From Bacillus renqingensis (GTDB lineage: Bacteria > Bacillota > Bacilli > Bacillales > Cytobacillaceae), in NCBI RefSeq assembly GCF_016464375.1, contig NZ_JADDIU010000010.1, positions 1-64,000 of the forward strand: a stretch of DNA of 64,000 nt, read 5' to 3'. Made by a program: the position numbers and the translations under genes. This document shows, one piece after another, positions 44,754-52,658 of this stretch. The notes beneath the pieces are model-generated. The model was not told the DNA's origin and did not search any database. It was given only the letters and a program-made list of their open reading frames with translations. The first letter of the stretch is position 1; every line of letters starts with the position of its first letter.

Positions 44754-45117
44754 GATATAGTCATCAATATTAAAAGGCATAAATAGCACCATGATAAAGG
44801 ATCTATTTTTTACCACAAAAACCTAATATGGCAGAAAGCTCTTTAATATTCAAAATATATCATAATAGGATCAGAGTCTATATAGCAAATAATTACTTTT
44901 ACCACTCTTATTGACCGTTTCACAAGTTGATGTGCAATGCACTGGTTGTAAAGTAACCAACTTATAAAATTTGAGCTTTTAACTCAATCAATAAGGCAAC
45001 TAAAGTTGCCAGTCGGCATTTGACCCGGCACACCGTTGCCTTAACTTCCTTAAGAAGTGGTCAAAATTATCTGCTGGAAAGACTTGAAACTTTGAATAGT
45101 AGCTTCCCAATTAATGC
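44707..45117 (-). ncRNA. structured leader RNA of the carboxynorspermidine operon (candidate riboswitch)
   Basis: From the predicted start near 45117 to the terminator the reverse strand holds no protein-like ORF but many hairpins: ACTTC/GAAGT (45048-45062), GGCAAC/GTTGCC (45010-44995), TTGAG/CTCAA (44987-44971), and a three-way arrangement at 44963-44924 in which AAGTT/AACTT encloses GGTT/AACC and GTGC/GCAC. GGCAAC occurs twice (45040-45035 and 45010-45005) and both copies can pair with the single GTTGCC at 45000-44995, so two structures exclude each other. No known riboswitch or T-box signature was recognised. Confidence 0.6.
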
Positions 45118-45123
45118 TATTTT

Positions 45124-45152
45124 ATAGTATCAGCATCTTTTAAAAAATGCAA
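45124..45152 (-). promoter_or_regulatory. candidate promoter of the carboxynorspermidine operon leader
   Basis: Reverse strand TTGCAT (45152-45147), 17 bp, TACTAT (45129-45124). A start near 45117 gives a leader of about 440 nt. Confidence 0.5.
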
Positions 45153-45325
45153 CAGGAATTTTTTGCTGATTATGGCTAATCGATTTTTACAAGTATGAAG
45201 GTTTTTCAAAGTTGCCCTGCTGAACCGTCCGCTTGCTCCTTAAAATAGTTATATACTCTATCAAAATAAAATAGTAATATATTCCTATACAGGAAGTTAT
45301 AGAAATGAAAAAGGGGGCGAGTGGA

Positions 45326-48139
45326 ATGCGAAGGTTCGTAATGGTTTTACTTGTGCTGCAGCTGTTGATTTTACCTTCTGCGGGTTATGCACAAGGGGGA
45401 GAAGTAGTTGCTGCTCAGCCGGCGAAGAGTTTGAATGCGGATGTTTCGGTTGAAAAGGGTCCAAAGCAGTCAGCTAAAAAAGAGGCGAATTATGAGGATC
45501 CGTCGAGCTATCCGTTAATCGGGAAAGGTGAGTTGATTGCTTCATTAGTAGATAGTTACTCCACCTATCAAACTATCTATTATGAGGATACGACAACGTC
45601 ACCGTATGATTCTAGTGATATGAAAATTCAATTATCCTATAGTTCGGAATATGCTTATTACAAAGATAGGATGGTAATAATTGAATTTTTTAAGGAAAAC
45701 GGTAACACCCTTGATTACGACGGCTATGCTGAATTTGATACTTACGGAGATGATGATGTTTATTTGAATTCCTATGTGGCGAAAAGCGATTATGCCCATC
45801 AGCCCTATATTTATATGAGAGTAGGCGTCACAGATTCTGTCGATGATCCATATTATTCGGATGTCACTACTTTCAAGGTGGCGAATCCGTTTTATACAGG
45901 CAGCGGCGGTTCGGATGCCGATGTTGCCTATGCCGTTATTAGCAATGAATCGACTGATGGGAATTCTGAGCAGCCAACAGGAACATTTAACTTTAATAGT
46001 ATGAAGAAGTCTTTGGATAAGAGCAGCAGGCCGGGTAAATATAAAATAGATGTCAACAAACCGTTTAATATCGAAGGTAATAAAGAAAAAAGACTTCGAA
46101 AGAATACAAAGTTGATCCAAAAGTCGTACAGTCTCGGCGATTCCAAGTATTTTTGGGTAACCAATCTAGAAACTGATTTAGACTATCAAATCAGTGCCAG
46201 ATTGGCATACAGCGAGACAAAAGCAAACGTATGGGTACATAACAATCAAATTCTTGATACAGATGCGGCAAAGCTAGGAAAAGAGTTTGATAACCATATT
46301 TATTCATCCGTTACGAATAATTTTGGCTTCCCATCTGATGTGGATGCTGATGGAAAAATAAATATAGTAACCTATGATATACAAGATGGATTTTCTGAAA
46401 GCGGCGGCTATGTCGCTGGCTATTTTTGGGCAGGCGACCTCTATAATGTACCCCATTCTAATAAATCGGAAATCTTCTATATCGATACATACCCAACCAT
46501 GAGCAGCGGAAGTACCAGGGATGTAACAAAAGCCTATGACACATTGGCCCATGAGTTTCAGCATATGGTCAATTTTAACCAGAATGTGTTGATAGAGGGC
46601 TCTAATGAGATGGATACATGGCTAAATGAAGGTTTGTCCATGGCAGCCGAACAAATTTATACTGGTGCGGGGCTTCAGGACCGTATTGATTACTATAATT
46701 CATCTTCATCTATCGCAAATGGGCACTCGCTATTATATTGGGATAATGATGGTGACCTGCTTTCCAATTATTCATTGTCCTATTTATTTGTTCAATATGT
46801 GAAAAAGCAGGTAAATCAAGGAGATCCAATTTTCAAAGAAATTTTAACCGATAGAGATAACAACTATAAGGCCATTGAGAACGTTGCTAAGAAGTATATC
46901 AGTCGTGAGATGACCTTTGGAAAGTTGATGACCAATTTTCGAATCGCCCTTCTTTTAAAAGAGGCAACCGGTTTATATGGATTTAATGGCGATCGATTCT
47001 TTGATTCGCTTCAGAAGAAGATTTTTACCGGAAAATCCACCGATTTACGCGGCGGGGGAGCCATCGTTACTACCTATAATCCTGCGGAAGGCTTACCAGG
47101 ACCTGCTGATAAAGGGCAGGATGTAACCTATACGCGTTTAACAGAAAATATTGACCGTACCCCACCTGATGTACCTGTTGTTAACGGGTTAAGCGATGCC
47201 GACCATCAAGTGACAGGAACCGCAGAAGCGAAGGCAATGATTACCGTTACGATTGGTTCTTTTAAATACACGGCAACGGCTGATTCTAAAGGCAACTTTA
47301 AAGTAGTGATTCCACAGCAAAAAGCCGGTACCAAGATTAGTGTCACCGCCAGTGATGGTAAAAATGTCAGCGAGCCAGCTATTGTCGTAGTTCAAGATAA
47401 AACAGCTCCTTCGTTCACCGTTAATGTTGTTTCGAATAAGTCTAAAGAAGTAACAGGCAAAACGGAGGCAGGAGCAGCCATCACAGTAACCATCGGTTCG
47501 AAAAAATACACGGGAAAAGCAGATACGAAAGGTTATTTTAAAATAGGAATCCCAGTACAAAAGGCTGGTACAAAGATAGTAGTGACAGCAAAGGACCAGG
47601 CAGGTAACACAAGCCCGCTAAAGACCATGACGGTTCTGGATAAAATCGCGCCGTCGACCCCAACCGTTTATACTGTCTCGAATAAAACTAAGGTTTTAAC
47701 TGGTAAAACGGAGGCAAAGGCCGTTGTCACAGTAACAATCGCTAAGAAAAAGTACACAACTAGGGCTGATTCAAAAGGCTATTTTAAAGTAACTATTCCG
47801 GTTCAAAAAGCTGGCGCAAGGTTAGCTGTCACTGCAAAGGATGGGGCTGGAAATGTTAGTGCAGTCAAGAGTGTTACCGTAGTAGACAAAATCGCTCCTT
47901 CTGCACCAAAAGTTTTAACAACCGTAAAAAGAACAACAAAAGTGGTTACTGGTACAGCTGAGGCCAACTCTACCATCACGATAAAAGTTGGAAGGAAAGT
48001 AATCGGCACAGCCAAAGCGAATTCCAAACACAAATTCAGTGTGAAAATCAAGCCGCAAAAGAAAAAAACAGTCCTGAGCATAACGGCCACGGACAAAGCA
48101 AAGAACGTAAGTAAAGCAACAATCATTAAAGTGAAATAA
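45326..48139 (+). CDS. secreted M30-type metalloprotease with four Ig-like repeats
   Basis: A 937-residue secreted protein. ATG 45326 is chosen since AAGGGGGCG precedes it; the ATG at 45305 has no such site. A signal peptide ends near GYAQG. The catalytic part has His 409 in HEFQHM, followed by WLNEGLSMAAEQ, the pattern of hyicolysin-type (M30) zinc proteases. From about residue 613 four repeats of about 80 residues follow (VTGTAEAKAMITVTIGS, VTGKTEAGAAITVTIGS, LTGKTEAKAVVTVTIAK, VTGTAEANSTITIKVGR), each ending in DKIAP or similar: bacterial Ig-like folds. No LPXTG anchor is seen, so attachment would be non-covalent. Confidence 0.83.
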   Translation: MRRFVMVLLVLQLLILPSAGYAQGGEVVAAQPAKSLNADVSVEKGPKQSAKKEANYEDPSSYPLIGKGELIASLVDSYSTYQTIYYEDTTTSPYDSSDMKIQLSYSSEYAYYKDRMVIIEFFKENGNTLDYDGYAEFDTYGDDDVYLNSYVAKSDYAHQPYIYMRVGVTDSVDDPYYSDVTTFKVANPFYTGSGGSDADVAYAVISNESTDGNSEQPTGTFNFNSMKKSLDKSSRPGKYKIDVNKPFNIEGNKEKRLRKNTKLIQKSYSLGDSKYFWVTNLETDLDYQISARLAYSETKANVWVHNNQILDTDAAKLGKEFDNHIYSSVTNNFGFPSDVDADGKINIVTYDIQDGFSESGGYVAGYFWAGDLYNVPHSNKSEIFYIDTYPTMSSGSTRDVTKAYDTLAHEFQHMVNFNQNVLIEGSNEMDTWLNEGLSMAAEQIYTGAGLQDRIDYYNSSSSIANGHSLLYWDNDGDLLSNYSLSYLFVQYVKKQVNQGDPIFKEILTDRDNNYKAIENVAKKYISREMTFGKLMTNFRIALLLKEATGLYGFNGDRFFDSLQKKIFTGKSTDLRGGGAIVTTYNPAEGLPGPADKGQDVTYTRLTENIDRTPPDVPVVNGLSDADHQVTGTAEAKAMITVTIGSFKYTATADSKGNFKVVIPQQKAGTKISVTASDGKNVSEPAIVVVQDKTAPSFTVNVVSNKSKEVTGKTEAGAAITVTIGSKKYTGKADTKGYFKIGIPVQKAGTKIVVTAKDQAGNTSPLKTMTVLDKIAPSTPTVYTVSNKTKVLTGKTEAKAVVTVTIAKKKYTTRADSKGYFKVTIPVQKAGARLAVTAKDGAGNVSAVKSVTVVDKIAPSAPKVLTTVKRTTKVVTGTAEANSTITIKVGRKVIGTAKANSKHKFSVKIKPQKKKTVLSITATDKAKNVSKATIIKVK

Positions 48140-48156
48140 TTTGTATTGGAGAAATT

Positions 48157-48195
48157 CCCCTTTTCGTACTTAGCCGTTGTTAAGGGGTTTTTTTT
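48157..48195 (+). terminator. terminator of the metalloprotease gene
   Basis: CCCCTT (48157-48162) pairs with AAGGGG (48182-48187), followed by eight T residues. The loop is long (19 nt). Confidence 0.75.
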
Positions 48196-48289
48196 AGGGG
48201 GTCGCCAATATTTCAGGAACTTCATACGGCATTCTATTAGAAAAATGATATAAGTATGATAAATTTTTGAAAATGCGAGGTGCAGCACT

Positions 48290-48805
48290 ATGAAGCGATT
48301 AATTATTTTGATATTGGCCTTTACTATGTTATGTGGTTGTTCAAATGAGGCAACGCATAAAAAAATAGAGTATGAGGGGAAATTTTTAAATATTGGAGTA
48401 GTAGGGAATTCACAATTACCTAAGTTTACTAACGTTAGCTATGAACATACGACTTTAGATTCCTTACTTAAAAATAGGACTCAATATGATGCCTTGATTG
48501 TCACTAAAGATGCGTTTTCAGAAGCTGATAAGGATAAGTATGTTCCACTTTTTAATGAAATAAAATATCCTGTTTTCTTTTTTGGAATTGAAGATTTTAG
48601 GATTTTCGCTTTTACCAAGGAAGGTGTAACAATAGATATGGCGAAAGATAAAAATAGTGCATTTGTACAGGGTTTTAAGAATCCAGACAGTCAAGAAAGA
48701 CAACAATGGGAGCTTTATCTACCGGAAAATCCAACAAATCGAGATAAAATGAAATATATGTTATTAAAAATATTTAAAATTTTAAATGAAGAAGGCAAGC
48801 AATAA
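48290..48805 (+). CDS. lipoprotein of unknown function
   Basis: A 171-residue protein with a lipoprotein signal (MKRLIILILAFTMLCGCSNE, Cys 17). I do not recognise a family. The mature part alternates strands and helices (FLNIGVVGNSQLPKFTNVSY, YDALIVTKDAFSEAD, YPVFFFGIEDFRIFAF), suggesting a small alpha/beta domain on the outer face of the membrane. Its ATG is preceded by GCGAGGTGC. It stands alone after the metalloprotease terminator. Confidence 0.75.
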   Translation: MKRLIILILAFTMLCGCSNEATHKKIEYEGKFLNIGVVGNSQLPKFTNVSYEHTTLDSLLKNRTQYDALIVTKDAFSEADKDKYVPLFNEIKYPVFFFGIEDFRIFAFTKEGVTIDMAKDKNSAFVQGFKNPDSQERQQWELYLPENPTNRDKMKYMLLKIFKILNEEGKQ

Positions 48806-49036
48806 TTGAGGGCAGTACCAATGAATCTGTCATAAACAACAATAAGATGTGAAAAATCGAAAAACTAAATTGGTGGTCGATAAAATGGTTTTAATGCAAC
48901 CTCACTAAAATAGAGAGGGGAGAAACAGATGGCAAGAAAATTAACTGAATAAATGAGAGAAAGCGCATGGGCTAGCTTATTCTCGGCTATTTTCTTGTCC
49001 CCCTCCTTCTCCTTTTTTAATGTTAAAGAACAAAGG
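48806..49036. other. intergenic, nothing firm
   Basis: Contains a seven-codon frame after a good ribosome binding site (GAGAGGGGAG, ATG 48930: MARKLTE then stop), which may be the start of a lost gene. No other signal was found. Confidence 0.35.
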
Positions 49037-49267
49037 TTAAAGTGAAAAGTGGAGTCCCCAAGCATTTAGAAATTGGTAAGGACCAATCGTGTTATTGGCA
49101 ACCGTAGCTGAATACAAAGGGAGTAGCCAATAAATAATGCCATGTCTTTTAATTCTCCGGATGTTTTCCGGTTTTAGAACTATTTGGGCAGAGCCAACCC
49201 AGTTTGCACGGCGGAATTTTTTATTAGTAATAAAGAAGCAATTGAGTGGGTAGACCCCGTCCTTCAT
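49037..49267 (-). CDS. possible small protein, unrecognised
   Basis: A 76-codon reverse frame whose ATG overlaps the stop of the Spo0E-like gene (ATGA), as expected for translational coupling. The product (KKFRRANWVGSAQIVLKPEN in the middle) is basic and has no recognised family. The overlap may be chance, so the call is weak. Confidence 0.25.
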   Translation of the reverse strand: MKDGVYPLNCFFITNKKFRRANWVGSAQIVLKPENIRRIKRHGIIYWLLPLYSATVANNTIGPYQFLNAWGLHFSL

Positions 49268-49449
49268 AGATTTGCGATTTGTTCTTCAATATATTCCTTC
49301 ATGAGCAAGTCTAGTTTGATAGAAAGGGTAATATAGTCAGAGCTGACTGGCCCTGTTTTCTTATATAGTTTGTTGATTTCTGTTTTTACGTTGGCGATTT
49401 CCATTAAGCGTTGTCTATATTCGGATGGGAGAGATTCATTTGTTTTCAT
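49264..49449 (-). CDS. Spo0E-like small phosphatase candidate
   Basis: A 61-residue peptide. Start ATG 49449 is preferred over the ATG one codon earlier because GAGGTG is then four to five bases away. Two helices are predicted; LSIKLDLLMKEY near the end resembles the SQELDxLIxxY signature of Spo0E phosphatases, which remove phosphate from Spo0A and delay sporulation, and the upstream INKLYKKTG fits the first helix. The Ser-Gln pair of the signature is Ser-Ile here, so activity is uncertain. Confidence 0.55.
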   Translation of the reverse strand: MKTNESLPSEYRQRLMEIANVKTEINKLYKKTGPVSSDYITLSIKLDLLMKEYIEEQIANL

Positions 49450-49452
49450 CAT

Positions 49453-50092
49453 ACACCTCGAAAAAGATAATTTTATTGACGGTGATTTTGGAAGGCATGA
49501 TGGCTAGATTTCCTTGTTTTATCAATCTAAATGGGCAGCAAATTCCAAAACCGTACTGATTCTAACATAGTCTACTTGTGATTAAAATACGGAATGGAAA
49601 AGTGAAATTATTCGAAAAAGTGATGCATAATACTGATATATTAACTGTTCAATATACCTTTACCCCAACTGCTTGAAATGAAACAAATACTGTTAAAGCT
49701 AAATCCAAAAGATAGCAAAATGCTTTATATTATAATAGCAACCTCATAAAAAGTAAAAATATTTCAAAGTTACACAATAATGAAGCATAAAAACGTCCCC
49801 CTGCATCTCGAGCACTAATAATATCCCTAATTTGGAAAAATCCTTCAAAGTCCCCATGATTTATTGAGTGGGTCTACTTTATAATAGAATTCAGTATAAT
49901 TACGTTTTAAAAGGGATGTGAGTAAGGTTGAAACAATCAAGCGATTGATGAAAGTGGAGAATCAACAGGTTACCATATTGGTGCAAGGTGGCAAGCTAAT
50001 ACCTTTACTTTATTTTTAAATATAATTCCAATCGGATTGTAATCGAGATGTGGCTGATTATAGATAGACTCCAACAAAGAAAGGCGATATTT
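49453..50092. other. intergenic, no gene seen
   Basis: About 640 bases. A stretch near 49930-50010 (ETIKRLMKVENQQVTILVQGG in one frame) may be a relic but is too short to judge. The lipoprotein gene's ribosome binding site AAAGGCG lies at its end. Confidence 0.35.
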
Positions 50093-50836
50093 ATGAAAAT
50101 TTTCAAGTACTTAGCGTTGATTTCTTTAGCAATAATTTCTGTAATAGGAGTGAGTGGATGTATGTTAAGTAAGCCGGATCGCGCAGATATAGCGAAGAAA
50201 CTATTAAAGGAAAAATACAATGAGGATTTTACTGTCTTTACCTCAGGTAAAGGGTATGGGACATTGACTAATAATACCTTTACAGTTGTAGCTGCTCCAA
50301 AGGACAATGAAGATTTAAAATTTGAAGCGGAGATTGAAAAGGAAGGTGATTGGATGATTGATGAATATGTTCAGGCCTTGCTGGAGGATGAAATTAAAAA
50401 GATTGTAAGTAATAAAATAAAAAATGAACTTACAGACGACTTTTTCATAAAAGTATATATTGGCTGGTCGGATACAAAAATTACCAATAAAAATTCGGTT
50501 TCCTTAGACGCCTATATGAAAAAACAACCGAATGTCCCGGTTGTTATTGATGTCTTATTTAATAAAAACACAATGGCAAATATTGATTCTAAAAAGGAGT
50601 ATGAGGTATTTGCAGATCTATTTGCGAAGGACCTTCCTTTTACTTCAACTCTAGAAATTTATTATACTAGTATGGATGTTGTGCAAAAGAGTGAGGAGTA
50701 TTTTAAGAAACATGCAGAGGCTTACGATGATTTCGATAAAATGGTAGAAGGTTCTTTAGAAATTGGAATTGGTATTACAAATGGTAAATTAAATATTTCC
50801 TCTAGTGAATTTATTAAGCAGAGACAGGTGAAATAA
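50093..50836 (+). CDS. lipoprotein, candidate immunity protein for the adjacent lipase
   Basis: A 247-residue lipoprotein starting at ATG 50093 (AAAGGCG seven bases upstream; earlier in-frame starts lack a site). The signal ends in the lipobox VSGC (Cys 23). The mature part is mixed alpha/beta, rich in Lys, Asp and Glu, with no motif known to me. Its stop is two bases before the lipase gene, so they form one unit. In the S. aureus TslA system the immunity protein is a lipoprotein made next to the secreted lipase, outside the membrane where the lipase acts. The same role is proposed here from context; the pair is otherwise uncharacterised. Confidence 0.65.
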   Translation: MKIFKYLALISLAIISVIGVSGCMLSKPDRADIAKKLLKEKYNEDFTVFTSGKGYGTLTNNTFTVVAAPKDNEDLKFEAEIEKEGDWMIDEYVQALLEDEIKKIVSNKIKNELTDDFFIKVYIGWSDTKITNKNSVSLDAYMKKQPNVPVVIDVLFNKNTMANIDSKKEYEVFADLFAKDLPFTSTLEIYYTSMDVVQKSEEYFKKHAEAYDDFDKMVEGSLEIGIGITNGKLNISSSEFIKQRQVK

Positions 50837-50838
50837 CG

Positions 50839-52437
50839 ATGGCATATTCTGATGAGGAACTTTTTATAGCAGCGCAAATTGCCTATTATGATATTAGTAA
50901 AAAAGATGTTGCAAATCTTAAAAATCACGGAAAAGAACCTACATTACAAGAAATCCTTACTAGCAAACCTAAAATCGTGGAGAAACTACATAGTGATTTA
51001 GAAAAGGCTAAAAATGCAGAAAGTCCTGTTGCAATAAGTAAGGCCCAAGGAGATCTGGATTTATATAAAAGATTAGTTTCACCTAAGTCGGAATATAGCA
51101 AATGGAAAATTGTGGATGTAAAAGACGATAATGATACCACCGGTTTTTACGGATTGTTAATAGAAACAAGTCCGGAAAATGCAATTGTTGGATACAGGGG
51201 TAGTGAGAGCGAAGGCAACCAATTTGAAAAAGACTGGGTTCAGACTGACTTCAAAATGCTAAATGAGAGTGTCGGAGTCGAGCAGCAAAAAGTTGCGGCA
51301 GAGTATATGAACTATATTTATAAGAATTTTCCCTATGATCAATATGCGACAGCCGGGCACTCCCTTGGAGGAAACATTTCCTTTTATGCGGCTATAACTG
51401 CACCACCTGAAATGCGAGCAAAAATTATTCAGGCATTGAACGGAGATGGTCCGGGATTTGCAAATGAATTTCTTACAAACCCGAAGTATGCTGATGCAAT
51501 AAAAGAAATGGCAACAAGAATGAACCATTATCAATGGTCCCTGGTTGGCGCCATATTGAACCCGGTTCCCGGCTCAAATTATATGTCGCTTAAAACGAAG
51601 GACAATGTATATGGAAAATATGATTTGGCATCCTTAACAGGTAAACATAGTATGACGTTTGTTGATATTGATGTGAACGGTCGCGTAATAAAAGGGGATA
51701 TGGACAAGTTTGCCGCAAGTATAGGAAAACTAACAACGGAAACGGATGAACTGCCATCGGCGGTGGGAAACTCATTGGTTGCCACGATTGAAGGTTTCTT
51801 TTCGTTATCTGATAAGGATAAGAAAATATTTGGGGTAACGGTCGTTGCCAATCTAGCATTGCTTGCAGTGACATATCCAGTCGCAGCGGTTGCTGGCTTG
51901 GTTGTCGCTGGTACGATTGCTGTTATTGGATGGATTGATCCAGAGTTTTTCGGAGAGAAACTCATACCGTTCCTACTAAATTCTATTTCGTTTACGGCTG
52001 ATATGGTGCAAAAGGTGATTGACGGTATAACTTCGGTTATTTCAAAGGCTATTGATACTGTCAATATGGCCAAGGAATTTGTCAATCAATTAAAGGCAGA
52101 AGTCGTAAACGCTGTGGCAGGATTCGTGTTGTGGGCAGGGGAAAAAGTGAGTCCCGGTTTTGCCTATGCTAGTGCCCATCCGGTTATTAAGGTTGATACT
52201 TACAAACTACGAAACTATGCTGAGCGTCTAAAAATCGTCAACAGAAGATTAAATAGCCTCGATCGCAGGATGGATTCTCTTTATTGGCAATCCAATTTAA
52301 TTGACATAATCAGCCTTGCTCAAGCTGATTTAATGACAAGTGAAAGCAGGGTAATTAGGAACTGTATTGCCTATCTAGAGGAAACGGCCGAAAGCTTTGA
52401 AACAGCGGAACGGAACATTATCAATAAAATGTCATAG
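50839..52437 (+). CDS. DUF2974-type lipase with C-terminal type VII (WXG-like) helical domain
   Basis: A 532-residue protein without a signal peptide. The N-terminal 300 residues are an alpha/beta-hydrolase lipase of the Mbeg1/DUF2974 kind: Ser 175 in GHSLGG, Asp 203 in NGDGPGF and His 270 in GKHSMTF are the likely triad. Residues about 325-390 are hydrophobic (VVANLALLAVTYPVAAVAGL). Residues 435-532 form a helical hairpin (RNYAERLKIVNRRLNSLDRR, then SLAQADLMTSESRVI) like WXG/LXG domains exported by type VII secretion, here at the C-terminus. That order is the reverse of LXG toxins and matches S. aureus TslA. AGGTGAAATAACG precedes the ATG. No secretion genes are in the window. Confidence 0.75.
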   Translation: MAYSDEELFIAAQIAYYDISKKDVANLKNHGKEPTLQEILTSKPKIVEKLHSDLEKAKNAESPVAISKAQGDLDLYKRLVSPKSEYSKWKIVDVKDDNDTTGFYGLLIETSPENAIVGYRGSESEGNQFEKDWVQTDFKMLNESVGVEQQKVAAEYMNYIYKNFPYDQYATAGHSLGGNISFYAAITAPPEMRAKIIQALNGDGPGFANEFLTNPKYADAIKEMATRMNHYQWSLVGAILNPVPGSNYMSLKTKDNVYGKYDLASLTGKHSMTFVDIDVNGRVIKGDMDKFAASIGKLTTETDELPSAVGNSLVATIEGFFSLSDKDKKIFGVTVVANLALLAVTYPVAAVAGLVVAGTIAVIGWIDPEFFGEKLIPFLLNSISFTADMVQKVIDGITSVISKAIDTVNMAKEFVNQLKAEVVNAVAGFVLWAGEKVSPGFAYASAHPVIKVDTYKLRNYAERLKIVNRRLNSLDRRMDSLYWQSNLIDIISLAQADLMTSESRVIRNCIAYLEETAESFETAERNIINKMS

Positions 52438-52487
52438 GGAGATATAGATTTAGAGTGAAAGACTGTATGAACTTTATGGATTAAGCA

Positions 52488-52527
52488 AGTAAAACACCTT
52501 TGCCTGTTTTGCAAAGGCATTTTACTT
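52488..52527. terminator. bidirectional terminator after the lipase gene
   Basis: AGTAAAACACCTTTGC (52488-52503) pairs with GCAAAGGCATTTTACT (52511-52526) with two mismatches, flanked by A and T tracts. It closes the lipase unit. Confidence 0.8.
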
Positions 52528-52658
52528 TGGAGGAATACCGTAAACTTCTTTAAACCTAACTTTTATTAGCTCAATATTCGTCTTAGAAACATCTACACTC
52601 TTTAGTACTAGTTTTGGAATTATCAGGTAATTACATTGGGCTTGATCCAATATCGTAT
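52528..52658. other. intergenic, possible relic
   Basis: The reverse strand has about 45 open codons (YLIIPKLVLKSVDVSKTNIE region) directly after the transglycosylase stop and without a ribosome binding site. I treat it as a relic or chance. Confidence 0.3.

Noticed and set aside
44707..45117. T-box, SAM-I, c-di-GMP or lysine riboswitch in the polyamine operon leader
   Set aside because: No T-box GGTGG/ACCGCG motif and none of the conserved cores of these classes was found on either strand; kept as unclassified.
45632..46120. 162-codon reverse frame inside the metalloprotease gene
   Set aside because: Ile-rich shadow frame without start signals.
51579..52085. 168-codon reverse frame inside the lipase gene
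   Set aside because: Antisense shadow; the forward frame has the catalytic triad and a ribosome binding site.
52528..52658. Short reverse ORF after the transglycosylase gene
   Set aside because: About 45 codons, no start signal, no family match.
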